Positions 22,508-32,625 of a stretch of DNA of 64,000 nucleotides are shown one piece after another. How positions within the stretch are numbered: position 1 is the first letter of the stretch; every line of letters starts with the position of its first letter. Source of the stretch: Fagopyrum homotropicum (taxonomy: Eukaryota; Streptophyta; Magnoliopsida; Caryophyllales; Polygonaceae). Below the pieces are notes generated by a model. It searched no databases, was not told where the DNA came from, and saw nothing but the letters and a program-made list of their open reading frames with translations. The position numbers and the translations under genes were made by a program. The stretch covers positions 47,093,001 to 47,157,000 of the forward strand of contig BSWB01000002.1 in the NCBI GenBank assembly GCA_033239125.1, given 5' to 3'.

Positions 22508-23926
22508 CACCGGACAACGCTGAGCTGCATAATAAATAAATAAAGAAATCCTACAAGCTCTAATCCCAATCTGGTGGTGGTGGTGGTGGCACGTACGGGT
22601 AATGAGATGGGTCAAACGGGTAGCCCATGACCTGCTGAAACTGAATCACAGTCATCCTGCGTTGGTAGTGTTGGCTCTCCCGTATCTACCTCATCTCTAG
22701 GGATAAGGCGGCGTAGGAATCTATCATCTGATCCGTCAGATCATCGATCCGGCGGTGAGCGACTGGATCCCTCTGCCTGCGTACCCTATGCCTGGCAGGA
22801 CATGCTGGTGCTGTAGCTGGCTCCTCCTCTATCTCCTCGTCGTCTAGATCGACGACTGGTATGCTGGTACCAGCTGTATCTGTACCCGTGTCCATGACAG
22901 CACCGCCACCGTCATCCTCATCTACTTCCTCCTCAACCTCCTCATCATCCTACTCTTGGGCTATTGCTGTTGCGTCTCTCGCGTCCTCCATAAGAGGAAC
23001 CCACGCGGTGTACCAGTAATGCGGGTCATAAACGGAGAACTAAGATGACCATCTGATACTCTGAGGTGTAGTCTGCTCCCAGGGCATCGCCACATACGGC
23101 GTAGTAAGTCCGCGAGGAACCAAGATCCTCCTCGTAATCATCTCCTGCAGTCCTAGCAGCTTGGCAGCCGCCACCATAGTACAAGCACTCAAGTCTAAGT
23201 CCATGTAACTCGCAATGTGAGTCACTAGACCGCCGCAGCATATATCTCCCTTCGCCTTTGCCTTGATCCTGTGAAGATCCTCAGCCAGCATCACTCCAAA
23301 GTCCGGAACTCCTCCGGTCACCATACAGTACAGACTCAGCAACTCCCCCTGTCTAATCTTCTGGGGCGTCTCAGTACGCGCCAGAAGTGTCTCGTTGAAG
23401 ATCCGGTGAGCAAGTCTAAAGTTTAAGTGGAAAATAATCCGCTCCTTGGAATCTCCAGGTCTCCACCTATCAGCATGCTCAACTACGTGAGCTATCTGTC
23501 CCCAACACTCCCGAGCCACGGCTCGAGAAGGAAATTCAGAAACTGTGGGGGCCGGGAAGCCGAAGATGTCCCTCCAATGTCCATCGGAACTAAGTAGTTC
23601 CGGTTCATCAACCGGTACTTGATGGCCCGCTCTGTAGGTAAGTAAGTCACAGAGCTAACAAACTCCAAGGTGGGCTCGAGGTAGGTTGGAGCTCTAATCT
23701 CTGTAAACTGCTCCAGCCCTACCGTAGCTATCATTCGCCTCAAATCATCATCTACGTGGAGGCAATCAAAAGCAGAAATGTCCAGAAACCGTGGTGCAAC
23801 CACTGGACGTGCAGAAATGCGGTCGTAATCTACTTGGTGACGCTCGTGGATCACCGGTATGGAGCGGCAAGAAGAAGGAGAAGGAGAGGATCTATCTCTC
23901 AGAACTAGCTGTCTGTCAGAACTCAT
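22508..23926 (-). pseudogene. third ORF of the minus-strand Athila element (Athila ORF-1-like, env position)
   Basis: Lies after pol on the minus strand, where Athila/Calypso elements carry a third ORF. Frame 1 runs 23926 to 23492 (144 aa, opening MSSDRQLVLRD; contains EFVSSVTY and YRLMNRNYLVP). A frameshift near 23500 leads to a second frame down to 23040 (ARECWGQIAHVVEHADRW, HRIFNETLLARTE, HIASYMDLDLSACTMVAA) and, in the same frame, an acidic tail ending at 22686 (VVDLDDEEIEEEP). I place it with the Athila ORF-1 family (PF03078) from the LMNR block and position. No clear signal peptide or membrane helix is visible, so an envelope role is not supported. 22508-22685 shows no further coding. 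Confidence 0.65.
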
Positions 23927-24763
23927 CTTTCTCTCTCTCTGTCAAACCACCTCGGTTTCCTTGACAACTCTCAAGAACACCTCGGCCGAGGCACAGGTCG
24001 ACTGGACCGAGGCGATGTGTTGTTCGATCGAAACTCTCAAAAATCCAGTTCTTTTCCCCTGATATCACTACCAATGGTTCATATGGGGTACTTAATCCTT
24101 TTCCAGCACAATGCAAGGGCAACCAAAGCCCAAATTGATCGAGAACAGTGGAAGAAGAGGGAGTTAGGGTTTTTTTTCGAATTACCCCAGATTTGGCCGA
24201 TTTGGAGCGTTTTTCTTGCAGATTGTCGCTTGCAAACTGATCCTCTACCCTTTCCTTGCAGTTTTGAAGCAAGAATCGTCCAAAACGACCGAAGGTTTGA
24301 GAACGAGGTGATTTGGGGTGCCGCGGTCGAGAAGGTGAGAGAGGGAAGAGAGAGAAATCTCAGCCTCCTTTTATACCCTTTTCTGGAACTGCTATCACCT
24401 CGGTCGAGATGGTCTCGACTGAACTGAGGTGATACTGACCGAGGTGGATCTTCAGTAACCCTAGTCGCCTCGGTTGCTCAAGAATCATCTCGGTCGAGGT
24501 GCTGTGACAGCAACCGAGATGTGTCTCAGTCAAACTCCGTCTTCTCAAATTCTCGAACTTTTGTCCTTCCAGTGTTGCTTCTAGGTTGTATTCTTTCCTT
24601 AGATGTCACCTGTTGTCTGTCCAAGACGCCAAAAACAAAGCAAAGCAAAGTAAAAGAAAACTATCTAAAGCTAGACTAGAAAAAGGGAAAGGAAAGCAAT
24701 ACCTTGGGTTACCTCCCAAGAAGCGCTTGATTTAAGGTCGCTAGCTGGACCGTACGGCATCCT
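23927..24763 (-). other. spacer between pol and third ORF, rich in CTCGGTCGAG motifs
   Basis: No convincing coding sequence. It holds the post-pol motif complement at 24706-24744 and a dense cluster of near-palindromes, including CACCTCGGTCGAGATG (24396-24411) and CATCTCGGTCGAGGTG (24486-24501), plus half-sites such as CAACCGAGATG. It probably contains the leader or splice acceptor for the third ORF; none is proven. Confidence 0.6.
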
Positions 24764-27700
24764 CTAAACATGTTGGAAAGTATCTTCACCCCATACTTCA
24801 CCTCCATCATGGGGTGAGATAAGGAAGTCTATCAACCATTCCAACAAATGCAAGTGCTCATCGGGGAATGAATCGTCTATAGGTGGTTCGTCCTTCTCGC
24901 GTGAAGATGGAGGTAGCCGGCTGAGGTGATCCACAACAGAATTTTCGGATCCCTTCTTATCGCGGATATCTAAGTCAAACTCTTGAAGCAAGAGAATCCA
25001 TCGAATAAGACGTGGCTTGGCGTCCTTCTTAGCAAGCAAGTAACGAATAGCTGCATGGTCAGTGTAAACAGTAACTTTCGCCCCTACTAAGTAGGAATGA
25101 AATTTCTCAAAAGCATATACAACTGCCAATAGCTCATTTTCGGTGGTGGCATAGTTTCGCTGGGCTTCGTCTAGCGTCTTGCTAGCATAGTAAATGGCGG
25201 TGGTCATGCCATCCTTCTTTTGTCCAAGAACCGCTCCTACTGCCACATCACTCGCATCGCACATGATCTCAAAGGGCAAAGTCCAATCCGGAGGTTGGAT
25301 AATGGGAGCGGAGATCAACGCTTCCTTAATCATGTAGAATGCATCGAGACACTCCTACGAAAACTCAAAAACAACATCTTTATTCAAGAGGTTAGTTAGT
25401 GGTTTAGAGATCTTCGAGAAGTCCTTGATGAATCTCCTATAGAAACCTGCATGCCCAAGAAAACTCCGCACTCCCTTAACAAAACAAGGGGGAGGAAGTT
25501 TCTCAATAGTCTCGGTCTTAGCTCGATCGACTTCAATACCTCGATTAGAAACGAGGTGTCCCAGCACGATGCCTTCATTAACCATAAAGTGACACTTCTC
25601 CCAATTTAAGACGAGATTAGTGTCTTCACATCTTTGTAGCACTAGAGAAAGGTTAGATAGGCAATCATCAAAAGAGGAACCATATACTGAAAAATCATCC
25701 ATAAATACCTCCATGATTTCCTCTATATACTCGGAAAAGATAGCCATCATGCATCGCTGGAAGGTAGCGGGTGCATTACATAATCCAAATGGAATCCTCC
25801 TATAAGCGAATGTCCCCCATGGACAAGTGAAAGTGGTCTTCTCTTGATCATCCGGATGGATAGGAATCTGAAAGAAGCCACTATAGCCATCTAAATAGCA
25901 AAAATGTAAATGCTGGGCCAACCGTTCAAGCATTTGATCGATGAAGGGAAGTGGAAAATGGTCCTTCCAAGTGGCCACATTCAGCTTCCTATAATCGATG
26001 CACACCCTTCAGCCCGTGACGGTCCTAGTTGGGATTAACTCGTTGTTCTTATTCGTCACAACGGTCATCCCTCCTTTCTTCGGAACCACATGCACCGGGC
26101 TCACCCACTTGCTGTCCGAGATAGGAAATATGATACCTGCATCCAACAACTTAAGAACTTCTTTCTTCACGACCTCTTTCATGATCGGATTTAACCGTCT
26201 TTGAGGTTCCCGTGAAGTCTTATGATCGTCCTCCATTAGTATTCTATGCATGCAGAAAGAAGGCTTAATGCCAATAAGATCATCAATAGTATAACCCAAA
26301 GCCTTTTGATGATTCCTCAGGACATGCATTAGTTTAGATAATTCAGATTCGGAGAGGGAAGCACTAACGATGACGGGATAAGTAGAATCCGGTCCAAGAA
26401 AAGCATACCTCAAGTTACTTGGGAGTTGTTTAAGCTCCACAACTGGGGGTGCTTTCTTAGGTGGATCTTTGCTTCCTCCTTCCAGTGGAGTAGATCGAAG
26501 AATTGGACTTTCAAAAGTCTCAGTTGACATCAACTCGCTTTCGACCTTGGTCGAGGTCCAGAGAGGGTGACCGAGATGTTCTTCAGTCAAGAACACCTCG
26601 CTTGGTCCAGAAGGTGCCTCGGTCGAGGTACTGCAACTGGGACCAAAACTGGAGATTTTCTTCTCCTGGATTAGCCTTTCAAATTTAGCTCTTGGATCTT
26701 CTTCCAGCGCCTTTAAGCTCCGTATATCTGCATCACAAGAAACATCTATACCTTCCTCCATTAAGCTAAAACTAATAACTTTCTCAAGTGGATCATTAAT
26801 AAGGATAGAGCTCACCAATTCTCTTGATTCTTCTTCATCATAGATGTTGAAGATATCATCTCCTAGCTGCTTTCCCTTCATTTCCGCAAGCAATGCAACC
26901 TCAACTTGATCACCGCTAATGTTGAATTGCAACTTGGCGTTCTTACAATCCACATTGCAACCCGAAGTTGCTAGAAATGGTCTCCCGAGAATGATAGGAA
27001 CGGGGTAATCTGCGGGAATATCAAGCACAACAAAGTCTATAGGTAAATAGAAGTTACCTAACTTAACCGGAACGTCTTCCAAAATGCCCACGGGATGGGT
27101 AATGGAGCGGTCCGCCATGTATAATCGTATCTTCACCGGCTTGGGCTCTCCAAGTCCGATCCAAACACATAGCTCCAGTGGGATGATGCTCACGTTGGCT
27201 CCTAGATCACACAACGCCTCACAAGTGACATCCCCAACTTGAATGGGAATGCAAAATGAGCCAGGATCCCTCAATTTGGGTGGCATCTTCTCCTTCATGA
27301 TTTGAATAAGCTTCGAGGATTTAGATGTCATCCTTACTTTACCAAAATCTTCCAACTTCCTCTTCCTTGATAGAATCTCTTTTAAGAACTTCCCATATGT
27401 GGGCATCCCTAGAATAGCATCAAGGAAAGGGATATTAATATGTAGTTTATTCATCAAGTCAAGAAACTTACCAAAATGCTTGTCTAGATGTGCTCTGGCC
27501 CTTGACTGGGGGAATGGAAGTGGTGGTTTATATGCAGGAGGTGGAACATAAACTTCAGTTTTGTCCGACGCTCTCTGAGGTTCGACCTCGGTTGGCATCT
27601 CGGCCGAAGTGTTCTTCAACTGTGCCTGAACCGAGGTGTTCTTCGTCTGTACTAGCATCGAACGAGGCACTGGATCTGCAGTTTTCAGTCCACTTCTCGT

Positions 27701-29368
27701 CGTTATTGCCATGATCTGTCCCTTAGGGTTGCTTTCCGTCCTTGCTGGAAGCTTCCCTGGATCTCTTGGCACTTCATTCGTCTTGTTAAAGAATTGTTGT
27801 TCTAAGGCTTTTTGTGCCTTCGAAAATGAAGTCATGGATGTCTCCATAGAGTTGAGCTTGATCAAGATGGCCTCTAGGACCGTATCTTTCTTTTCCGGTT
27901 GGGATGAACTTGATCCAGGCTCCTGGCTCTTCAATGGAGTAGAAGAAGTAGAAGAAGAAGAAGAAGAAGAAGAAGAAGAAGAAGAAGAAGAAGAAGAAGA
28001 AGAAGAAGAAGAAGAAGAAGAAGAAGAAGAAGAAGAAGAAGAAGAAGAAGAGAGGAAAGGATTAAAGGAGTTATTCGAATTGGAGTTAGAGTAAGAGTTA
28101 CCCGAATTTTGATTGTTTGTCCTCCAATTGTTGTTGTTGGATCCTCTATTGTTATTGTAGTAGTTGTTCCGGGAACCGTTGTTGTTGTTCCGGTAACCAT
28201 TGTTGTTCCTTGAGCCTTGATATCCTTCATCTTCTTTCTTAGTTTGAGCAACCAAAAGTTCCTTCAATTGTTTCACATCATTCTTCAAAGAGGTGAGTTG
28301 ATCATTGTTTGGTGGAGCTTCTTGAAAGTTAACTCTTTTAACTCCACCTTTAGCTCCTTGGTGGGAGTATTTCTCCATGTGCAAAGCTTGTTTCTCTATG
28401 AACTCCCAAGCTTCGTCAATTGGCATGTCCATGAACGTGTCGGCGGATAGTAGTTGGAGGTTGAACTGGGTGTTTCCGTCCAGTCCTTTGAAGTATATCT
28501 CCAACAACTCCATCTTTGGAATCCCATGATGTGGGCAATCCAAAAGGATGTCTTTAAATCTCCCTCATGACTTGGACAAACTCTCCTTGTCCTTCATGAT
28601 GAACGCATTGATCTTCCCTCTCATTTCAGCGGTCTTTGAGGGGGGAAAGAATTTAGTCAAGAACTCCGTCGTCATCTCCTCCCAAGTGTTGATTTTTCCT
28701 GGAGGGGGAGATTGATACCAAGTAAGCGCCCTATCTTTCAAGGAGAAGTAGAAAGGCCTTAGCTTGTAATTGTTGTTTTCCAGCCTTGAAGGTCTCAAGG
28801 TCTCCATCAAGATCTCATAGTTTTGTAGATGTTGATGTGGAGACTCCCTCTCTATCCCTCCAAACTAGCATTGGCGAATCATGGAAAGAACTTGTGGTCG
28901 AAGCTCATAATCGTGGTCCGTTGGATCACCTAGGTTGACTCCTGGACGCCTCAGTTGCTGGTTGGGGTCCATCCTCTGCCCTAGGGTCTGTGGAATACCT
29001 ACAAAAAGAGCATCTTGGATTGGCATCCGAGGTGGAAGTATCTCGGCCGGGGCAGCTGGAACTGGGTCCTGCCTCGGTCGAGGAGCTGGAGCTGGTCGAG
29101 GTAGATATTGGTCCCGTAGAGTCGCCATATCTGCTTCGATCGCTTCTATCCTTGCACGAGTTTCCTCCTTTTCCGGTCGTAATTCTTCCTTGCTGAGGCA
29201 TAGTTGTTCCAATGCCTCCTTCAATTCGGCCTCAAGATCGCGATTCTCTTGATTGGCCATCTTAACTTCTTTCAAGCGTCTTTTGTATGTCTTTTCTGGT
29301 TCGGGATCGTAAGGAACGATTTCCTTCCCAGCGCGGGTTCTTCGCATAAACCTGCGAAAGTCACTCAA
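24764..29368 (-). pseudogene. Athila-type gag-protease-RT-RNaseH polyprotein, integrase missing
   Basis: One reading frame from 29368 to 24764 (about 1,530 codons) with four in-frame stops (near 28865, 28565, 26008 and 25352) and no frameshift. Gag: opening MSDFRRFMRRTRAG, retrotransposon gag block 28810-28300 (LKDRALTWYQS, WEEMTTEFLTKFFPP). A poly-Ser tract is encoded by a GAA repeat. Protease near 27220 has CDLGANVSIIP in place of the usual Asp-Leu-Gly-Ala-Ser. RT 26200-25355 keeps FMDDFSVYG; RNase H 25333-24900 keeps CDASD and YTDHAAIRYL. After LSRLPP and PIDDSFPDEHL the frame ends at 24764 and the post-pol motif follows within about 20 bases, so the roughly 1.3 kb integrase found in the plus element is absent. 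Close to the plus element's pol throughout RT-RNaseH. Confidence 0.88.
27941..28050 (-). repeat. GAA/TTC microsatellite encoding poly-Ser in gag
   Basis: About 36 units of GAA on the plus strand, read as serine codons in the minus-strand gag frame. The length is a multiple of three, so the frame survives. Similar plus-strand poly-Glu and minus-strand poly-Leu frames are shadows. Confidence 0.95.
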
Positions 29369-29438
29369 GTAGAGTGGTTAGTAGAAACAGGGGCAAGTGC
29401 CCCGAAAAACTACCGCAACCAGCTCGGTCTAGACCAAG

Positions 29439-29456
29439 TCCCCGGCAACGGCGCCA
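29439..29456 (-). other. primer-binding site beside LTR B (Asp-tRNA type)
   Basis: Minus strand reads TGGCGCCGTTGCCGGGGA, six bases inside the LTR B edge. This is the primer sequence typical of Athila/Tat-like gypsy elements. It makes LTR B the 5' LTR of the A-B unit. Confidence 0.92.
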
Positions 29457-29462
29457 AAAACT

Positions 29463-31235
29463 TGTTCGCTCCAAATGGTGTGTGCAAGCTTTAAATTTAT
29501 AACCCAAGATGTATGCTTAAAACAAGGATGCGAACCCGCAAATGTACGGGTCAATCGTAGTAAAAGCAAGAATTCTGGGGTGTCCATCTCAGGGACTTAG
29601 GTGAAACAAAACCAATATAGGTAGTCAACGCAACTAATAACCACAAAAGCGATTAAAACAATCAAAGATGATACAAAGTCAATTAAAGGAAATATGCAAT
29701 TCTAGGGATTAAAGCATCTAGTTGTGGTTCCAACTCAAGATCTCAAGATAAGCGGACAAAGATGAGATTTTGCAAAGGGAAGGTGTTACTAAAGTGGAAT
29801 AGATCACTGGGTAAGTCTCACTACTCACAATCCCAAGCCAAAGAACCTATTACCGGGTAAGTCTCAAGGTACTAAGGAAAGGAACTATAATCTCAAACCA
29901 ACAAACCAACTAAGGGAATAGAATCAACCTTTACCGGGTAAGTCTCAGGCTAACTCACAAAGATGGGATGAAGGCACACTCAAACCCCAATAAAGGATAA
30001 CCCTTTATTACCTACACTTATGATCTTTGGTAAACAAACAAAGGAATTACCGGTTAAGTCTCATCTTAGGCTTGCATTGAACCAGGAAAGGTGTAATAAG
30101 AATAGGATTTGGCAAACTCTATCACTTAACTCTCAGTTATGGATCAGATAAGGTCACCTCGGTCAGACGAATTCCACCCTGGCCGAGATGTTCATCGACT
30201 GAACGAGATGTTCTAGGGTTAAGGATAAAGACTCGAGCTTTAAGGGTCCTACTGGAATTTAAGATTATTCTATCATCGTTTTTCCCACAACCTTCAGCCA
30301 ATCACCCTAGAATCACACAAAGAAATTAGTCACTCATTATCATGAAAGCAATAATCAAATATATGGGAAGAAAGTGAATATTTGAACACAAGAACCTTAA
30401 GAACAAGGCTTCAATAACTTGATCAAATATCACAAATAAGCATTCATTCGATCACAAATCCAACAAGACAATCAACAAGAAGGGAATCTAAGAAAATCTT
30501 ACAAAACCCTTTACAAAAGCTATAAAAGCTATCAACTTCCTTCCTTCAATCTTCCTTCAACCTTCCAAAAATTCCAAACTGTAGCTTCTTCAATCCCTAG
30601 TTGTTATGATGGTAGCGGGTTTTTCGGTGATGCGCCGATGCTGAATTGTGGAAAATCCAGCCCTTTATATAGGAGAATTACCCTCCAAAGATAAAATATC
30701 TTGAAAATATATTATCCGAATAAAATATATCTTAATCTCTAAAATAGATCTCCAAAATATATAATCTTCCTTCCAGAAATCCAGGCCAAAAATATAAGAT
30801 CTCTCTTTCCAAAATTAAAAGATCTCAGCCAAGAATAAACGATCTCGCCGCGTCCAAGGTGTACGCCTCGGTCGAGCCGCTCCTCTAGATCACCTCGGTC
30901 GAGGTGACTCTGTGGTCAAGCGAGATGACTCTAAACTGAATGTGAAATCTCTTAAATCTGGTCCCAAGTGAATCTCTAATCCAATTCCATGCTTCTTGGA
31001 TTCTTCCTTAAGCTCCTGAATGTAGCTCCAATGACTCCTTAGCTCCTTTAGCTCCATTTTGATGCAAAACGTGCCATTTTACCTACGATTACAACGAAAC
31101 TTGGTGTAGATCTTGATTCCCGCAAAGGTGGATGAAATGACAATATAATCATATAATATACATCCAATCATGCAGATTATTAAAGATAAAACATCTTAAC
31201 AAGTCCCAAAATATAGACTATAATTCATGCTATCA
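29463..31235 (-). repeat. LTR B (middle LTR) of the three-LTR Athila element
   Basis: 1773 bp, plus-coordinate ends TGTTCGCT...GCTATCA. It is the 5' LTR for gag-pol and the 3' LTR for the short B-C unit, being flanked on one side by a primer site and on the other by the polypurine complement. TATA at 30664-30671 (minus). CACCTCGGTCGAGGTG at 30891-30906. It shows what LTR A looked like before the solo LTR landed. Confidence 0.93.
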
Positions 31236-32625
31236 AAATACCCCATACTTGTCTCTTGCTTGTCCCCAAGCAAGTTCCAAATCTTAAGTACAAGATAGAA
31301 TGGATTATAAGTCATAAAGATCAATGAAAAGTATTTCAAAACATTTTTGGTGGTGTGCTCCACTCATAGATCACTCTAAGAGAATGCTTCATAGAATTTA
31401 AAATCAAAATATGATCAAAACATTTTATAAATATAAGAAAGTTGTTCATCTTTGCATAAAATCATAGAATGCATAATAAATCATAATCATCGAAATTAAT
31501 CATGTATAATCCAATTTAAACCACCAAGTTAATCAACAAGCTCGAGGTCTCAAGGTCTTTTCAAGAGAAGGTCAAGAAAAGTGTGAGGGTGGGATGTATA
31601 TAGGGAATGTGGTGCTAGAATCCGGAAAAAGGACCTTTACTTCACTTCCTTTGAATTTCAACATATTCCACCAATAAGCCTTGCTTATTTTACTTTACTT
31701 TTTGGGATGCATGGACAGAGGTGCACAATAACCGAAGCCTAGGAGATCAACAATCATCAATTTCTCGAGATGCATCAAACCCTTGATGCACATACCATGA
31801 CCCGTTAGAAATATCGCTCAATCCGATTTTGGCAAGACACAAACACCCGGCTATGTGAATGGTGCCGAGTTACTCATCATCATGATTGACTTCCCCAAAC
31901 CTATTTGTTCTTTCTAACATTCAGCCAACATCGCCACTTTTCTTTCACTTGCTTTTCACTTGCTTGCTTCCAAATTCCCGGATAGGTGAAGGGAGGCAAA
32001 TATGTATATGAGGGGCTAAAGCATGATCAAGAAGAAGAAGAGAAGAGAATGAATTGCCTTAATCATCCGAGGAAGAAAGTGAGAGAACTCATCATGTGGT
32101 GTCAACCTTCAAATTCAACATAATTTGGATAAAAACAAAGTATTAAACATGCCACAAATTTCAAACAAAGTATTTTACAACTTAAACATATTATAAAACC
32201 TTTCAAACATATAAAGATTTCAAAACCAGTCAGCAAACAGAATCATCACTGAGGTCATATCCAGATAAGAAGCACAAAAATCATTTCGAAAACTATCTCA
32301 GTTAAGCCATCTCGGTCGAGATGTTCTAAGTCAACCGAGGTACTGCACCTCGATTGGTCAGAGTCACATCGGTCGAGGTCAAAAATTTTCTTTCTTAATC
32401 CAATTTTTAACGGTTTTCTCAATCAAATAAACTATATGCATGCATGTAGTCTCAGATAAACATATTGAGCATAAAGAAAATCATAAATATCCGAACCGAG
32501 TCATACAAGCATACACATAAGTCATATAAATACATCCAAATACCCCATACTTGGGACACATTGTCCCAATGGGTCAAAATAAGTCTATAGAAACAGAGTA
32601 CTCCCCGGCAACGGCGCCAAAAACT
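31236..32625 (-). other. short internal region between LTRs B and C (coding deleted)
   Basis: 1390 bp matching 11900-13268 nearly throughout, then joined within a few bases to an Asp-type primer site (32602-32619). Gag, pol and the third ORF are all absent. The join (AGAGTACTCCCCGGCAACGG) resembles both parental sequences: ACTCACCGGACAACG at 22505 and AGTCCCCGGCAACGG near 29438. Confidence 0.9.
32602..32619 (-). other. primer-binding site beside LTR C
   Basis: Same 18 bases as at 29439-29456. It makes LTR C the outermost 5' LTR of the array. Confidence 0.92.

Noticed and set aside
23859..24427. Plus-strand ORFs at the third-ORF leader
   Set aside because: Antisense to the minus-strand element and caused by CTCGGTCGAG repeats; no domain.
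27636..28094. Plus-strand ORF with a long Glu run
   Set aside because: Antisense shadow of the GAA repeat and of the minus-strand Athila gag.
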